From Spirodela intermedia (Eukaryota; Streptophyta; Magnoliopsida; Alismatales; Araceae), in NCBI GenBank assembly GCA_902729315.2, contig LR746271.1, forward strand, positions 5,600,001 through 5,664,000: a stretch of DNA of 64,000 bases, written 5' to 3'. Position numbers and translations under genes: made by a program. Of the stretch, positions 35,151 to 49,455 are shown piece by piece. Every line of letters begins with the position of its first letter. Position 1 is the stretch's first letter. The notes beneath the pieces are model-generated. The model saw only the letters and a program-made list of their open reading frames with translations, was not told the origin of the DNA and ran no database searches.

Positions 35151-35585
35151 GGTCCTGATTTGCACCGAGCTTCTTGCTCTCTATCGGTGTTCAAACCAGT
35201 GCAGGAAGTAGTAGCAACTGCTCGAACACTCTCTCTCTCTTTCCCTGGATCTCTCTCTCTTAATTCCCTCAAGAGGAGCGAACGACGATGTCGGCGAGGT
35301 GAACCATTAGGGATCGATGAATCTCTCTGGAATCGCTTATATTTTGGGATCGAAAGTCCTTGGTGCTCGTTTTAGATCTAATTACTTCATCTTCTCTGCA
35401 GTTATGGTTTGGTCGGTTGGCAGATCGGCGCGGGTAAGCTAACGACGGGGCACCTCGCTAAGTTTGGTACCGTTCTGTCTCAGACTCTGTCCTCCCCTGA
35501 ACCGTCTCTTCCCTCTCTGTCTCTCTTTCTCTCCTTTTTTTCTCTATCTCTGTCTCGCTCGAAAGTGGTGCAGTCGTGATCTACA

Positions 35586-38676
<3,091 letters not shown>

Positions 38677-41176
38677 CGGTTGCTGCCTCTACCTTGACAG
38701 ATCACGTCAATCTGATCGAAAACCGTTGACCCCTTCTTTTCGCATATATTGTCAGTTAAATAAATCGTATGTAATCATTTAATTCCCAAACATTTCTATA
38801 GCTTTTCTTAGAATTTAATATCAACCGTCTGTAAGATGTAGTAACAGATATGATGCTGATGAAACTTTTGACGACAAATCGTTGAAAAAATTCTCAGTGG
38901 GGTCTGTTCTTAATATTACGAATTTATTAAATAACCGTCAAAATTAATTCAATATGGAAAAGAATTCAGAGAAGATGTATATGAATAGATTAAAAGCCTG
39001 ATTATGTAATACAATGGGGTATGAAACTTTGGTCTAAGGGGCTACCTTTGCCCCAACAAACTCTAGTACTACCATTTTAAGTCAACCATTAATAACATAT
39101 TTGCCTAAATAAATTGCTTCCTTTCCAAATTTTGATATATTTTTTTCAAAAATATCTATCTTAGAAAACTTCACTAAAATACCCATGTCACTGAATATGA
39201 GATGTGTAATGTTTGGTAATCTTATGAGTCATGATTGCCAAATGGGCCACAATTGAGTAACCCATATGTGGTACACAAGTGGATTAGGCCCAACTATCTT
39301 GGTGAGATTGCTGAAGGGCCGTGTTCAGCAATCACAATTTATATGAATTTATTAATTGCTCTATATACAGTCTGCCAAGGGTTATTTCCTCCTTTATGGA
39401 TGGCTGGTCTTTATTAAGACCAAATATTGGTGGAATTTACTTTCATCATACTAAACAACTAACATTAATGGTGCTACCTATTACCCACTGACCCTAATAG
39501 TGTTAGTTACTTACACACTTTCCTTCATAGTCCTATCAAATCAGTTTGATAGCCATCATAGGAGTAGATGCCAAACTTTGATCAGAAATCCATAAAGACC
39601 CTCGGAGAGTTCGGTGATATGTTTTCTTTATGCATCCCACTAATGAACTACATAAGATGGAATGTAAAATAACTCACAAACATCACATGCGACTAAGTCT
39701 TGTGTCACATTTTCTTATAGCTTTAGATGCCTTGAATGATAGAAGACCATTTTTCAATGCCTTAGATTGATCTTCCAAAATTTTGCCTCTAACTTGCTTT
39801 TTGTACGAGAATCATTGGATATAAGACTTCCATGAGCTACTTTTTGGCAACTAGCCTATTAGGTAATATGCAAAGGGGTGACTCCTTTTCCTTGGAGAGT
39901 AGATTTAGTAATTTTTGAAATTCATAATCTCCCACTTTTAAAAAACTAATTTCCATAAATAAGCATTACACTTTTGTGTAAATTTTGATATTTGTGTATT
40001 TCACACGTTATATGTTTAAGTCTATACATAAATTATAACTCAAATATTGTTTACAGAAAATATTTAACTTTTGAGGGCTGAATGATTAACGAACCACAAG
40101 GATTGTCACCAAGATGTATAAAAGTGTTCTTTCAAGAAATAGACGATGATAGGACAGTAAACGTTTGGTGTTTGATTTTATGAGGATTTGTGCGAAGCCT
40201 AGTCCCCTTATATTCTATGCTTTTCCCTTTACTTTACCCTGTCAGTTTTTTTTTATTCCATTGCGTTTTAAAAGGGAATTTCCTAATCAATCGGAGCATG
40301 GTCATGTTTGATCTTTTTAAAGATAGGCGAGAAGTGTTAGGTATGCTTTACTTTGTAAACAAATAACATTGAGATAACTCATGACACAAAAAGTTGTCCT
40401 TGCACATGTACCCTAAAGCATATAGAGCATAATATTGAATATAAAATACGGCCGTCACTTTATAGATTCCATCCATTATTGCATGTATTATTGTTTCCAA
40501 AGTCAATACCGGTCTGAATTATGTGGCACAAACTTTGGACAAAGTAGCCTACCTTTTATGTGAGTCAATGGGACACTTGAACCTCCCCCTCAGCTGGCTC
40601 TCTCATTGATCACATCCTTTCAATGAGTTATCCTCGAGTCTGATGTGAAAATTCCTTTTCTTAATCAAAATTAATTAGTCGTGTAGACTTTGTTATGCAT
40701 GTCTCTGCTAACATTCTTCGTCACATGCAGATCGATTTCCCAAACTTTTAACGAATTGAGAAAATATCAACTCAAACCTACTTACCATTTTCCAAGTGGT
40801 GACGGCACTCATCAGAATTTAACAAGGAATACTTATTATTTTGTGCACACATAGCGGAGTAGTGGTCCAAGACTAAAAGACAACTCGATCGATATCTCCA
40901 ACCTCCGATCTCATCTATAGAATACTCAAGTAATACTTGCTGGTGAGGAGCTTTTGATACTGGGAAAGCGGCACGTACGGCCAATGGGGGCCGTCCGCTT
41001 GCGGGTCGTACTCCACCAGCGGCATTCCGGGAGCGGGGAGCTCCACTGGGTGGAGGGCCACCGCCCCCACGAGCTCCCACATTCAGCTACAGCGATGGCT
41101 TTTGAGGTGGGCTCATGCCTATCCACAGTCCTTGCTTCACTGCCAGAGCTGGCCAATAGAAGCCACCCGCTGTGCG
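38677..41176. other. AT-rich intergenic region
   Basis: After the ALD1 3' UTR the DNA is AT-rich, with stops in every frame and no exon-like sequence. GC content rises only from about 40960. No transposon coding motif was recognised. Confidence 0.6.
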
Positions 41177-41177
41177 T

Positions 41178-41203
41178 CCCCCCCCCATCCCCCTCCCCCC
41201 CCC
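41178..41203 (-). promoter_or_regulatory. C-tract cluster (G-quadruplex/i-motif potential) just upstream of a TATA box
   Basis: The + strand reads C9-AT-C5-T-C9, so the - strand has guanine runs that can supply the four G-tracts of a quadruplex. It ends 11 bp before the TATA box at 41215. Confidence 0.5.
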
Positions 41204-41214
41204 GGCGCCGGGGC

Positions 41215-41220
41215 TATAAA
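41215..41220 (+). promoter_or_regulatory. TATA box of the 69-aa ORF
   Basis: TATAAA in a GC-rich context (ccggggcTATAAAtccctc), 57 bp before the ATG at 41272. The predicted transcription start is near 41245. Confidence 0.6.
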
Positions 41221-41271
41221 TCCCTCTCCTCCCGATCTGATCTTTTCGCAGTGGGAACTCGGTCGCAAGAC

Positions 41272-41481
41272 ATGGCCTCTCTGGGTGCTGCCATGGCGCC
41301 GGGCTACCTGCAGCAGAAGCTCCTCCGGGAGAAGATCAAGAGGAGGGAGGAGGAGACTGGGGCGAAGAGGGAGAAGGGCTCCTCAGGCGCCACCCAGGTG
41401 TTTCCTCTTGGCTCTCCTGAGGATCAGAGGTCAGGAGGAGCAGCGGGCCCGGCGGAGGCCGCCGGCGGCCGAGGCAGGTGA
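41272..41481 (+). CDS. Small orphan basic protein, 69 aa
   Basis: ATG at 41272 is the first after a well-placed TATA box. The product begins MASLGAAMAPGYLQQKLLRE and continues with a highly charged helix-like stretch (KIKRREEETGAKREK), then turns Gly/Ala-rich and ends GGRGR. I recognise no family, signal peptide or membrane segment. The last third looks less coding-like. In another frame a tail from about 41430 reads QVTPEEEEDSPSKIDCLGLVSLMAC and stops at about 41551, which looks more protein-like. Joining the two would need a 32-nt intron or a frameshift, so the true C-terminus is uncertain. It lies between ALD1 and the PPR gene, all on +. Confidence 0.45.
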   Translation: MASLGAAMAPGYLQQKLLREKIKRREEETGAKREKGSSGATQVFPLGSPEDQRSGGAAGPAEAAGGRGR

Positions 41482-42301
41482 CCCCGGAGGAGGAAGAAGA
41501 CTCACCCTCCAAGATCGACTGTCTCGGACTCGTCTCACTGATGGCTTGTTAGATGTTTTAGATTCTCAAAGACCTAGAACTTCTCGGCAATCCTCCTGGT
41601 CTTCCCTGTGATGTGTGGAACACTGGAATATAATACTTACGAAACTCAGAATTCAAGATCCTGTTTCATGGTTCTGTCTGAATCTAGACGAAATCCCACC
41701 AAATCGATTTAATGCCAAGTGAGTCGCTAGCTTCTACTGGGGCTGTGTAGATCTTCAAACAATGGGGGGGGCAAAGAAGGATCTTTGATGGGGGAAGGTG
41801 GAGGTTTAATGCTTAAACAACGGCCAATGGCATTTATTGCATGATAGAGTCACCTTTTCCCTCAGCATGCGCTGTTGGCTATTAGTCCCAAATTCATATC
41901 CAGCGCTGTTGGTGCTCTCTCTATCTCTCTCTCTCTCTCTCACTGAGCATCCTATTATTTTATGGATTCCATGCCCTCCTACCGAGGAACCCATGAGATA
42001 AATTTACTGGCCAAGATGATATTTTCGCTAGTGAGCTTCTGATCAGACCTCATATCTCTCCTGTACATGAGGTTACGTCAAAATTTATGACGAAATAAGT
42101 GAATATGCAATAAAATTCAAGGCTGTGCGTCTCAGTAGTTTGCCCTATATGGAAATCAGTTCACTTAAAAAGCTGAGCTTGTGGGGTCTCCGACCCAGGT
42201 AGGCCTAAAAGTCCTGCGCGATTTATCTCGCCATCAATTCATCCATTTGATGTGAACTGCATGCAGATGGATGGTGACCGCCATAGTCTCTCCTCCGGCG
42301 G
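41482..42301. other. Spacer between the small ORF and the PPR gene
   Basis: The sequence holds the presumed 3' region of the small ORF and a short (CT)n tract at about 41914-41942. No other gene is seen. No clear TATA box precedes the PPR frame. Confidence 0.5.
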
Positions 42302-44152
42302 ATGGAATGTGATCTTTGGCAGAACTCGCAGGAGCCGCCGGCGGACGGCCGCCGGGGATGTTCCTCCTCGTCAGAATATATGTTGCAGAGATTAGGGTTC
42401 CTCCTGCACCTCTGCGCCAAGTCCGGAGCTCTCAGCCGCGGCCTGTGCCTCCACGGTGCTCTCATCAAGAGAGGGCTAGACTCCGACGTCTTCCTCTCCA
42501 ACCATCTCATTAATCTGTACGCGCGGTGCGGCAGAATCTCAGTCGCACGCCAAATCTTCGAAGTAATGCGCGAAAGAAATCTCATCTCCTGGTCCTTGAT
42601 CATCTCCGGCTGCGACAAAGCGGGGCAAGCTTCGGCGGCCCTGGAAATCTTCTCCAATATGCCTTTCCTGCCCAATGAGTACGTCTACGCCGGCGCTATC
42701 AGCGCCTGTGCCCATCTCTCGGCGCTGTGGGAAGGGCGACAGGTCCACGCCTTCTCCTTCAAGACCGGGCACGCGGCCATCTCCTTCGTATGCAACTCCC
42801 TTATCTCCCTGTACATGAAGTGCGGCCGCTCTGATGATGCCCTGGTGATCTTCAGCGGGATGCCGGCCCCGAACTTAGTCTCTTTCAACGCCATGATCGC
42901 GGGTTTTGCGGATGATCTGCAGTTTCAGAGAAGCTTGGATCTGTTCAAGGTCATGAACCAGCGGGGCCTGCGTGCAGATCAATTCTCCCTGGTGGGCGTC
43001 TTGGGGGCCCTCGCTGGCGCTGGCGACCTCCAATCTGCCGGTGGCACCTCCCTACACTGCATGGCCCTCAAGCTCGGGCTCGACCGGTCGGCTTTCGCGG
43101 GCAACGCCGTGCTCGCCATGTACTCGAGGAGCGGCTCCATTAGAGAGGCTGAGAGGGTCTTCCAGCTGATCGAGGACAAGGACGCCGTGTCCTGCAACAC
43201 CTTCATGGCCGCCTGCTCCCGCTGCGGAGACCACGCCAAGGCTCTGTTCGTCTTCCGAGCCATGGCGGAGGGCCATGGGGCAGAGCCCGACAGCTTCACC
43301 CTCGCCGGTGCGCTGGGGGCCTCCGCCGGCCTCGCTTCCGCCCACCATGGCGGCGAGATCCACTGCCACCTCCTCAGAAGCGGAGCTCCCATGGACGCCG
43401 CCGTCTGCAACGCCCTGATGAACATGTACGCCAAGTGCGGGCGCATCGGCTGCGCAGAGTCCCTCTTCCGCCTCCTTCCCGAGAGGAACCTCATCTCCTG
43501 GAACACGATGATCGCAGGGCTCGGCAGCCATGGCCGAGGGAGCCAAGCTCTGCAACTGTTCGAGGAAATGCAAGCGGCGGGCGTGCCGCCGGACTCCTGC
43601 TCCTTCTCCGGCCTCTTGGCGGCCTGCAGCCATTCAGGCATGGTGGAGGAAGGCCTCGCCCTGTTCGACTCCATGGAAGAGGAACATGGCATCACCCCTG
43701 GGCCGGAGCACCTCTCCTCCATGGTCGATCTTCTGGGCCGAGCCGGGAGGTTGAAGGAGGCTGAGGACTACCTGAAAGCTTCAAGCTTCAGCGAGGATCA
43801 CGTCGCGTGGGGGAGCCTGCTCGCTTCTTGCCGGCTCCACGGGGAGCTCGCCGTGGGGCGGCGAGTTGCAGAGAGGCTTCTGGAGCTGCGCCCGCCGAGC
43901 AGCTCCCCGTACGTGCTGCTATCGAGCCTGTACGCGGTGGCGGGGCGGTGGGGGGAGGCCGCCGGCGTGAGAAGGCTGCTGAAGGGCTCTGGAGCGAGGA
44001 AGGAGCCAGGGCACAGCCTGATACAGGTGGACGGTGCGGTGGAGAGGTTCACGGTGGGAGATCTCTCCCACTCCAGGATCGAGGAGATCACGGCGACCCT
44101 AGGCCATTTGAACCAGGTTGCTAGAAAATTATACTCAGTAGCTTCAGTCTAG
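42302..44152 (+). CDS. PLS-class pentatricopeptide repeat protein, E subgroup
   Basis: Intronless, 616 aa. PPR proteins bind organellar RNA one base per repeat and usually direct C-to-U editing, splicing or stability; E-class members generally act in editing with a DYW partner. Tandem P, L and S motifs begin at about residue 26 (HLCAKSGALSRGLCLHGALIKRG), with hallmarks such as DVFLSNHLINLYARCG, NLISWSLIISGCDKAG, AVCNALMNMYAKCGR and LISWNTMIAGLGSHGRG. The E and E+ type end begins at about residue 500 (HVAWGSLLASCRLHG, ARKEPGHSLIQVDG, FTVGDLSH). There is no DYW domain; it ends at VASV. The N-terminal 25 residues do not look like a strong targeting peptide, so the start could be the internal Met (MLQRLGF) or lie elsewhere. 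Very GC-rich. RNA target unknown. Confidence 0.92.
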   Translation: MECDLWQNSQEPPADGRRGCSSSSEYMLQRLGFLLHLCAKSGALSRGLCLHGALIKRGLDSDVFLSNHLINLYARCGRISVARQIFEVMRERNLISWSLIISGCDKAGQASAALEIFSNMPFLPNEYVYAGAISACAHLSALWEGRQVHAFSFKTGHAAISFVCNSLISLYMKCGRSDDALVIFSGMPAPNLVSFNAMIAGFADDLQFQRSLDLFKVMNQRGLRADQFSLVGVLGALAGAGDLQSAGGTSLHCMALKLGLDRSAFAGNAVLAMYSRSGSIREAERVFQLIEDKDAVSCNTFMAACSRCGDHAKALFVFRAMAEGHGAEPDSFTLAGALGASAGLASAHHGGEIHCHLLRSGAPMDAAVCNALMNMYAKCGRIGCAESLFRLLPERNLISWNTMIAGLGSHGRGSQALQLFEEMQAAGVPPDSCSFSGLLAACSHSGMVEEGLALFDSMEEEHGITPGPEHLSSMVDLLGRAGRLKEAEDYLKASSFSEDHVAWGSLLASCRLHGELAVGRRVAERLLELRPPSSSPYVLLSSLYAVAGRWGEAAGVRRLLKGSGARKEPGHSLIQVDGAVERFTVGDLSHSRIEEITATLGHLNQVARKLYSVASV

Positions 44153-45011
44153 AGACGGGATCATATTAATCCAACATGGCCTCCTACTGTTCTTATGCTG
44201 TTCTAGTTCTTTGATTCTAGGGCTGTTTGATTTCTTCTTCTTTACTTGTACATCTCAATCTATAATTTTCTTCTTCTGATTATTATTTTCATCATAAAAT
44301 AAGAAACTCATAATTAAATCTATTCATACATTTGAATCCAAAGTAGTTAATTTCCTTGAATAGTCGAAAGTAGCTAATCAGATGAAATAGCCAAATGTGA
44401 ATTGGAATGAAAACGAGCAATGTGGGTGCAAAATAATGTAAGAAGTGGGTTATTTTCACAAACTTATATGGTATATATTCATCTCCTTTGATTATATCTT
44501 AGAAGAATGTGAAAACATGTACCTAAGATAGTGAGAAATTAAACCAAGAAAAAGACTTTCTATTAGTCCAATAATGCTGAATGCGAAATTTTTTCGATTA
44601 GTAAATAATTTGTTCATGTGTAGAAGATATTTAGCAAAATGGTTACCCCTCGCTCATTTGATCCTGTCTCCTTTTTAACCTAGGTTAAACTTTTTTTTAT
44701 AAACTGTGCAATATGCAAACTATTTTTGATATTCTTTGTATTATCATAGGTAAAAGGGGACGAGATTTTTTTTATTTCTGATCGAATGGTTTCATGTGTT
44801 CTTGATCACATTGGCAAGGGCGAATCTCTGAAAAAATATGGAAATTTTCTTACTATCTCAGTACTCTAGAAGTTTTCACATTTCTTGGAGGAGGATTCGG
44901 AGCCCATGCCGAATGGGAGGCTGGAACGGAAGCGCCGCCGGCACCGATTTCTCACAGAGGAGCGAGGGTGAGGGAGAGGGATAGGGAGATAGCGAGAGGG
45001 GGAGACGGGAG
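44153..45011. other. Spacer between the PPR and mTERF genes
   Basis: AT-rich DNA with no coding signal until the GC content rises at about 44880. The last 130 bp, GC-rich and with a GA-rich stretch (agggagatagcgagaggg), is probably the 5' leader of the mTERF gene. Confidence 0.5.
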
Positions 45012-46190
45012 ATGGGAAACTCCAGGCGGCTGCTTCAATGGCTGCCATGGCTATCTCGCTCCGTTCCCCTTCACTCCTTGGGCCGCCCCCTCTTCCTCGC
45101 AACCCTTCGCCTCTTCTCGTCTCCTCCTGCTGTTCCTCCTCCGCCGCCGTCGCTATCTGAACCAGTAAGCCCCAATTTCATGGTCGAATACCTCGTCCGC
45201 TCTTGCGGGCTCTCCGCCGTTGAAGCAGGCAGAGCTTCCCGGTACTTCACCCACCTCAAATCCTCCAAGAAACCCGACGCCGTCCTCCGCCATCTCCGGC
45301 AGCAGGGTCTCGAGCCCCCCCACATCCGCCGCCTCGTGCTCTCCCACCCGCGGGTCCTCCTCGCCAGCGTGAAGAAGACCCTCGAGCCCAAGATCCAAGT
45401 CCTCAGGGCGGCGGGCTTCTCCGGGCCGGAGCTCGCCCGGCTGATCTCCGCCAGCCGCGCCACCCTTGAGCTCTGCAATGTCGTCCCCCGCGTGGAGTTC
45501 TGGAAGAAACTGATCGGCAGCGAGCAGAAGCTCTTCAAGACCATGGAGAGGGCCCCCCACCTGCTGAGCTACCGACCCGACGAGAGGGTCCTCCCCTCCC
45601 TCTCCCTCCTGCGGAGCTTGGGGGTCCCCGAGGATAAGATCGCCACCGTCATCCTGCGGAGGCCCAGGTTGGTCGTCTCCCACCCGGACAAGATCAGGGC
45701 AGTAGTCGAGCAGGCGAAGAGCCTTGGTGCGGCCCCTGGCATGCGGCTCTTCGCGGAAGCGCTCTCCACAGTGGCCAACCTCAGCGCCGCCACTCTGGAC
45801 GCCAAATCCAGGCTCCTGCGGGGCTTCGGGTGGTCACAGGAGGAGCTCTGCTTCGCCTTCCAGAGGTTCCCCCATGTCCTGAGGTTCTCCGAGAAGAAGC
45901 TCCTCTCCGGGATGGATTTCCTCCTGAAAGAAGCCAGCTGCGAGCCCTCCTACGTCGCCCGCCACCCAGTCCTCCTGGGATTCAGCGTGGAGAAGAGGCT
46001 GATGCCCCGGTTCCAGATCCTGCAGTTTCTGAAGACGAAAGGGCTCCCTGGGACAAACGTCGATCTCTGCACCGCCATGGCCATGCCTGAGAAGAAGTTT
46101 CAGGACAAGTTCTTCGTCCCCAACCGCGAGAAATTCTCTGAAATCTTTGAAACGTACTTCGCTGCCTGTGGAGAGAAGCCTTCCAGATGA
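45012..46190 (+). CDS. mTERF family protein, probably mitochondrial
   Basis: Intronless, 392 aa. mTERF proteins are helical solenoids that bind organellar nucleic acid and affect transcription or splicing. Residues 1-38 are Arg/Leu/Ser-rich and almost free of acidic residues (MGNSRRLLQWLPWLSRSVPLHSL), a likely mitochondrial presequence. Then come mTERF repeats of about 30-35 residues with the Leu-Pro hallmark: HIRRLVLSHPRVLLAS, KLFKTMERAPHLLSYR, DKIATVILRRPRLVVSHPDK, ELCFAFQRFPHVLRFSEKKL and YVARHPVLLGFSVEKRLMPR. It ends in the usual FVPNREKFSEIFETYF block. It resembles the expanded plant-specific group of Arabidopsis mTERFs near At1g21150 and At5g07900, which is expected to be mitochondrial; the exact orthologue is not assigned. 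Start at the first ATG of the GC-rich open frame. Confidence 0.93.
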   Translation: MGNSRRLLQWLPWLSRSVPLHSLGRPLFLATLRLFSSPPAVPPPPPSLSEPVSPNFMVEYLVRSCGLSAVEAGRASRYFTHLKSSKKPDAVLRHLRQQGLEPPHIRRLVLSHPRVLLASVKKTLEPKIQVLRAAGFSGPELARLISASRATLELCNVVPRVEFWKKLIGSEQKLFKTMERAPHLLSYRPDERVLPSLSLLRSLGVPEDKIATVILRRPRLVVSHPDKIRAVVEQAKSLGAAPGMRLFAEALSTVANLSAATLDAKSRLLRGFGWSQEELCFAFQRFPHVLRFSEKKLLSGMDFLLKEASCEPSYVARHPVLLGFSVEKRLMPRFQILQFLKTKGLPGTNVDLCTAMAMPEKKFQDKFFVPNREKFSEIFETYFAACGEKPSR

Positions 46191-46640
46191 TGCCTGCTGA
46201 ACCTCGAGCTCCTTTTCCGGACGTCGATTCTCATGGTTCCTTCGCTGTAATCTGGATCTTAGAGCATCGATGCAGATGATTTTAGATTCGGCCTTAAGTT
46301 CTTCAGATTTCTTGACAACATCGTCCGTCATCTTCTTCTTGTTGTGTTCATGAAACTGTAATCCGTCACATCGCATTTATCTGGAATTCTTTCTACTTGT
46401 CTCCCGACCCTGCAATCTTAGTGTGCATCTAACCTGAATTCATCCAGTAATAACTCTTTATCGCTGCACAGTTCTCCCAATCTTTAGCCAGGAACATCAA
46501 ACCGAAGAAGATTTATAGAACACGCGAATATGATCGATTTAGGAACTATCCCTCGCAGAAAGATTATCAGGAACTTTATTCAGTGGGCGTATTTCATGCA
46601 CTGTAATCTATTCTAGATTTCAGGGTAGAGAGAGAGATTG
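46191..46640. other. 3' region of the mTERF gene
   Basis: Presumed 3' UTR followed by sequence leading into a retrotransposon. No separate gene is seen. The left edge of the retrotransposon LTR is not resolved. Confidence 0.5.
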
Positions 46641-48960
46641 GTCGTCATCCAGTCGCATTAGAAGCCTTAGCGGAGATTCACCGTTGGGTTAGATGTGGCC
46701 TAGGAATGCTGAAATAATGGCCCAATAGCGGAAAGAGAAGTGCCTCTCCCCTTCCTTATAGGCGTTGGGGGAGCTACTGGAAATGAACAAAAGTGTAACT
46801 ACAAGAAAGAAGGAGAAGATAATCGGGTGGGTATCGCCTGGAGAAGAGGTAGGCTGAGGTTTTGAGAGGAAGAATTGGCGTGAGCTGAAGGAGAGTGGGG
46901 GGCTAAGACTCTGTTCTTGAGCTGTGGTTCGTGAACTTGAGGTTCCCATCACTTGGTATCAGAGCAATACGATCCAGAGAAGATGACACCAAAGGGCAAC
47001 AAGCTTGAAGGCCTGGAAAAGGAGGTGGATGAGCTGAGGGAGGGGCTGCACTGCATACCTTTGATGGAGGAGGACATTCGAAAGATGTTCAAAAGAGGAG
47101 AATCCATGGAGCGGACCATCGAAACCCTAACAGCTCTACAGAGAACGGAAGGGAACCTAAAGCTTCTGCTGGAGGGGACACATTCCAGCGACAAAGAGAA
47201 GACTTGTGCCGAGGCATGTTGGGCCGAAAGACTATGTAGTGAGGATGCGGAGAGGAATGAATAGATCTGGCCACGCTACAAGGGGGGAGACAGCTGGAGA
47301 TGCTCTCATTCGGAGGAAGAGATTTTGGGAGTTGAATCTTCTGAGCAGAAATGTACTTAGAGGTGCAGATTGTCTCAAAGAAGAGCGAAGTGAGACAGGC
47401 AGAAATGCATTTCGAAGCTGAAGCAAGAGAACCCTTCAATGGCTGATAAGACATCAAGCGACGAATCACCGAGAGGAAACAGGAGGCCGTTGGGAGACAT
47501 TCTTGGGTATCTAACAAATAGGGGGGCTATCAACGAATATAGACGAGACTTTGAACTTCGATCCTCGGCACAGGAAGATCTCCCGAAAAGACCTCTACAA
47601 GAAATAATTGTCAAAGGGTTGAAGCTAGAGATCAAGACAAAAATTAAGTCTCAACAACGAGATGGACACCGCCCATACTATTGAAGAGGGACAAAACCCT
47701 CAAGGTGGCCATAGAGCCCACAAAACCAAGGTTGAACAGACCGCTGAGTCCAAGGAGGAATGGGTACATTCGTGAGCCGGGGTACAAGCCTCAATCCTGC
47801 ATCAGTGGGATAGATTGATGTTAATCAGAAGACCTGAGGAGTGAAAAGGTGACTTACCCTTACGGAGTCGTAACTTTTGGAGCAGCGTGCAAAGAGTCTT
47901 TACTTTTCGTGCGACAAGAAGTATGGTCTAAGACATTGCAGCTAATTTTGCAACAGGGAGGAATTGACTAAAGAAATCATGTCAAAAGAAGAAAGCAGGA
48001 TGGTCATGGTACAAGAGATAGCAAAACAGGCCTAAGTCGAGCTATCCATGCATTCAGTCATGGGTCTAACCGAGGTTGGCACAATGAAGCTAAAAAGGAC
48101 GGGTTGTGAGGCAATCCCCAACTTTATCGCTAAAGAGCTGGTAGAAGAGCTCTAATTGCCCCTAACAACTACGACCAATTATGGAGCTATCATGGGAAAC
48201 AATGTGGTAGTGATGGGAAAGCGAATTTGAAAAAGAGTTACCTTTGAGATGCAAGGACTATCAATTATTGAAGACTACTTCCATTACAATTGGAGAGTAC
48301 AAATCAAATATTAGGAATGCAATGACTGAAGACATTGGACCCTATAGTAGTCCTGAGGTTCAGTGCAAGTGGATTGCTGGTCACCTTGAGAGGCTACCCA
48401 ACCCTAAGCTGAGCAGGTATATCTCTTAAATCTCTTACTCACAAACCCTAACAGGAGGTATAATGTATCATCGAGCTGCACTAGTTGATCACAAGGGGGA
48501 CACTCGAGGACCCACAGCCTGTTGATAAGTTATGGTACAAACTACAGCAGGTGTACCCAAAAGTATTTACTGAACAAGAAGGGCTGCCATTTGTCTCCAG
48601 CCAGTAGGGACACGTGTTAATGCCCACCCTAAAAGTACACCCACTATCAAAAATCTAAGACTAAAAATATTAGTCCAAGGCATGTGGGGTGTTGGTATTG
48701 TTCGGCCATTATTGATGTCCTACATATGCCCCACCTTACTTGTAGTTTTTGTGTTGACTACAAGACCCCTCAATGCTGCCACCATTCTCCTACTTATTCT
48801 AATTGTGGATGGGCTAGTAGATGAACTGCATAGGATCAAGGTTTTCTCAAAACTTGATTTTAAATTGGTATATCACTAGATCCTTAGAAAGGAGGACATA
48901 CATAAAATGGTTTTTTAGATACACAAAGGCCACTAGAGCTCTTAGTGATGTCATTTTGAT
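46640..48960 (+). mobile_element. Decayed, truncated Ty3/gypsy LTR retrotransposon
   Basis: A primer binding site complementary to initiator tRNA-Met (TGGTATCAGAGC) lies at 46953-46964, so an LTR should end just before it; its left edge was not found and 46640 is approximate. Then follow gag remnants: an open frame at 46953-47264, stops and frameshifts, and 47439-47684 with the retrotrans_gag signature (GAINEYRRDFELRSS, IVKGLKLEIKTKI). At about 47930-48240 lie zinc-knuckle and protease-like remnants (AIPNFIAKELVEEL). At about 48500-48960 is the start of reverse transcriptase (PLNAATI, VDELHRIKVFSKLDF, KEDIHKMVF), broken by stops. The YxDD region, RNase H, integrase and 3' LTR are absent. It cannot encode its own proteins. 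Confidence 0.85.
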
Positions 48961-49206
48961 TGAAGAATATGCAAGTCACTTTTCAATCCTTGATGGACCA
49001 TATTTTCTATGTGTTAAAGCTAGATTTTCTGTTTTAATTAGTTATATTATTTTATTTTGTTAACCTTCAGAATAAATATAGGAATATATTGTCAAATTTT
49101 AGAATTCTAATGTTAAAATAGTTAGCATAATTTTTTATTATTTATAAAAATAAAAGAATAAAATATCACTGCCCGTGGCAAGCCGGCACTCGGCAATTAA
49201 CCTAGG

Positions 49207-49455
49207 GGGGCTGTTGTGGTCGAGTGGGTAGACCTAGACTAGGGGACCGACCACAAGCTGGGCTTGATTGGCAGAGGACTCATTTCACACATGTGTGCAT
49301 CACTCCCCTACCATGTCCCAGTGGCCAACTGGTCGTGGGGCAAAAAGTATCATACACACATGTTCGTGCGAGGGCAGACCACCTTTTTACCTTCACCCAA
49401 AATGGTTCTGACCATTATTTTATTTTGGGAGAAGGGATCTCTCCTCTAAAAACAT
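49207..49455 (+). mobile_element. Candidate tRNA-derived SINE
   Basis: A Pol III A-box-like word TGGTCGAGTGG at 49217-49227 matches the D-arm of plant tRNA-Ser/Leu. About 32 bp later GGGCTTGATTGG (49260-49271) partly matches a B box. Spacing fits a tRNA promoter, but the sequence cannot fold as a complete tRNA. The following 180 bp is unrelated to tRNA and ends near tctcctctaaaaacat. No target-site duplication was established. This could instead be part of another repeat. Confidence 0.35.

Noticed and set aside
35404-35440. Possible upstream coding exon of ALD1 (ATG at 35404)
   Set aside because: Splicing from the nearby donor to the next acceptor puts a stop directly after the junction, so it would only be a short upstream frame.
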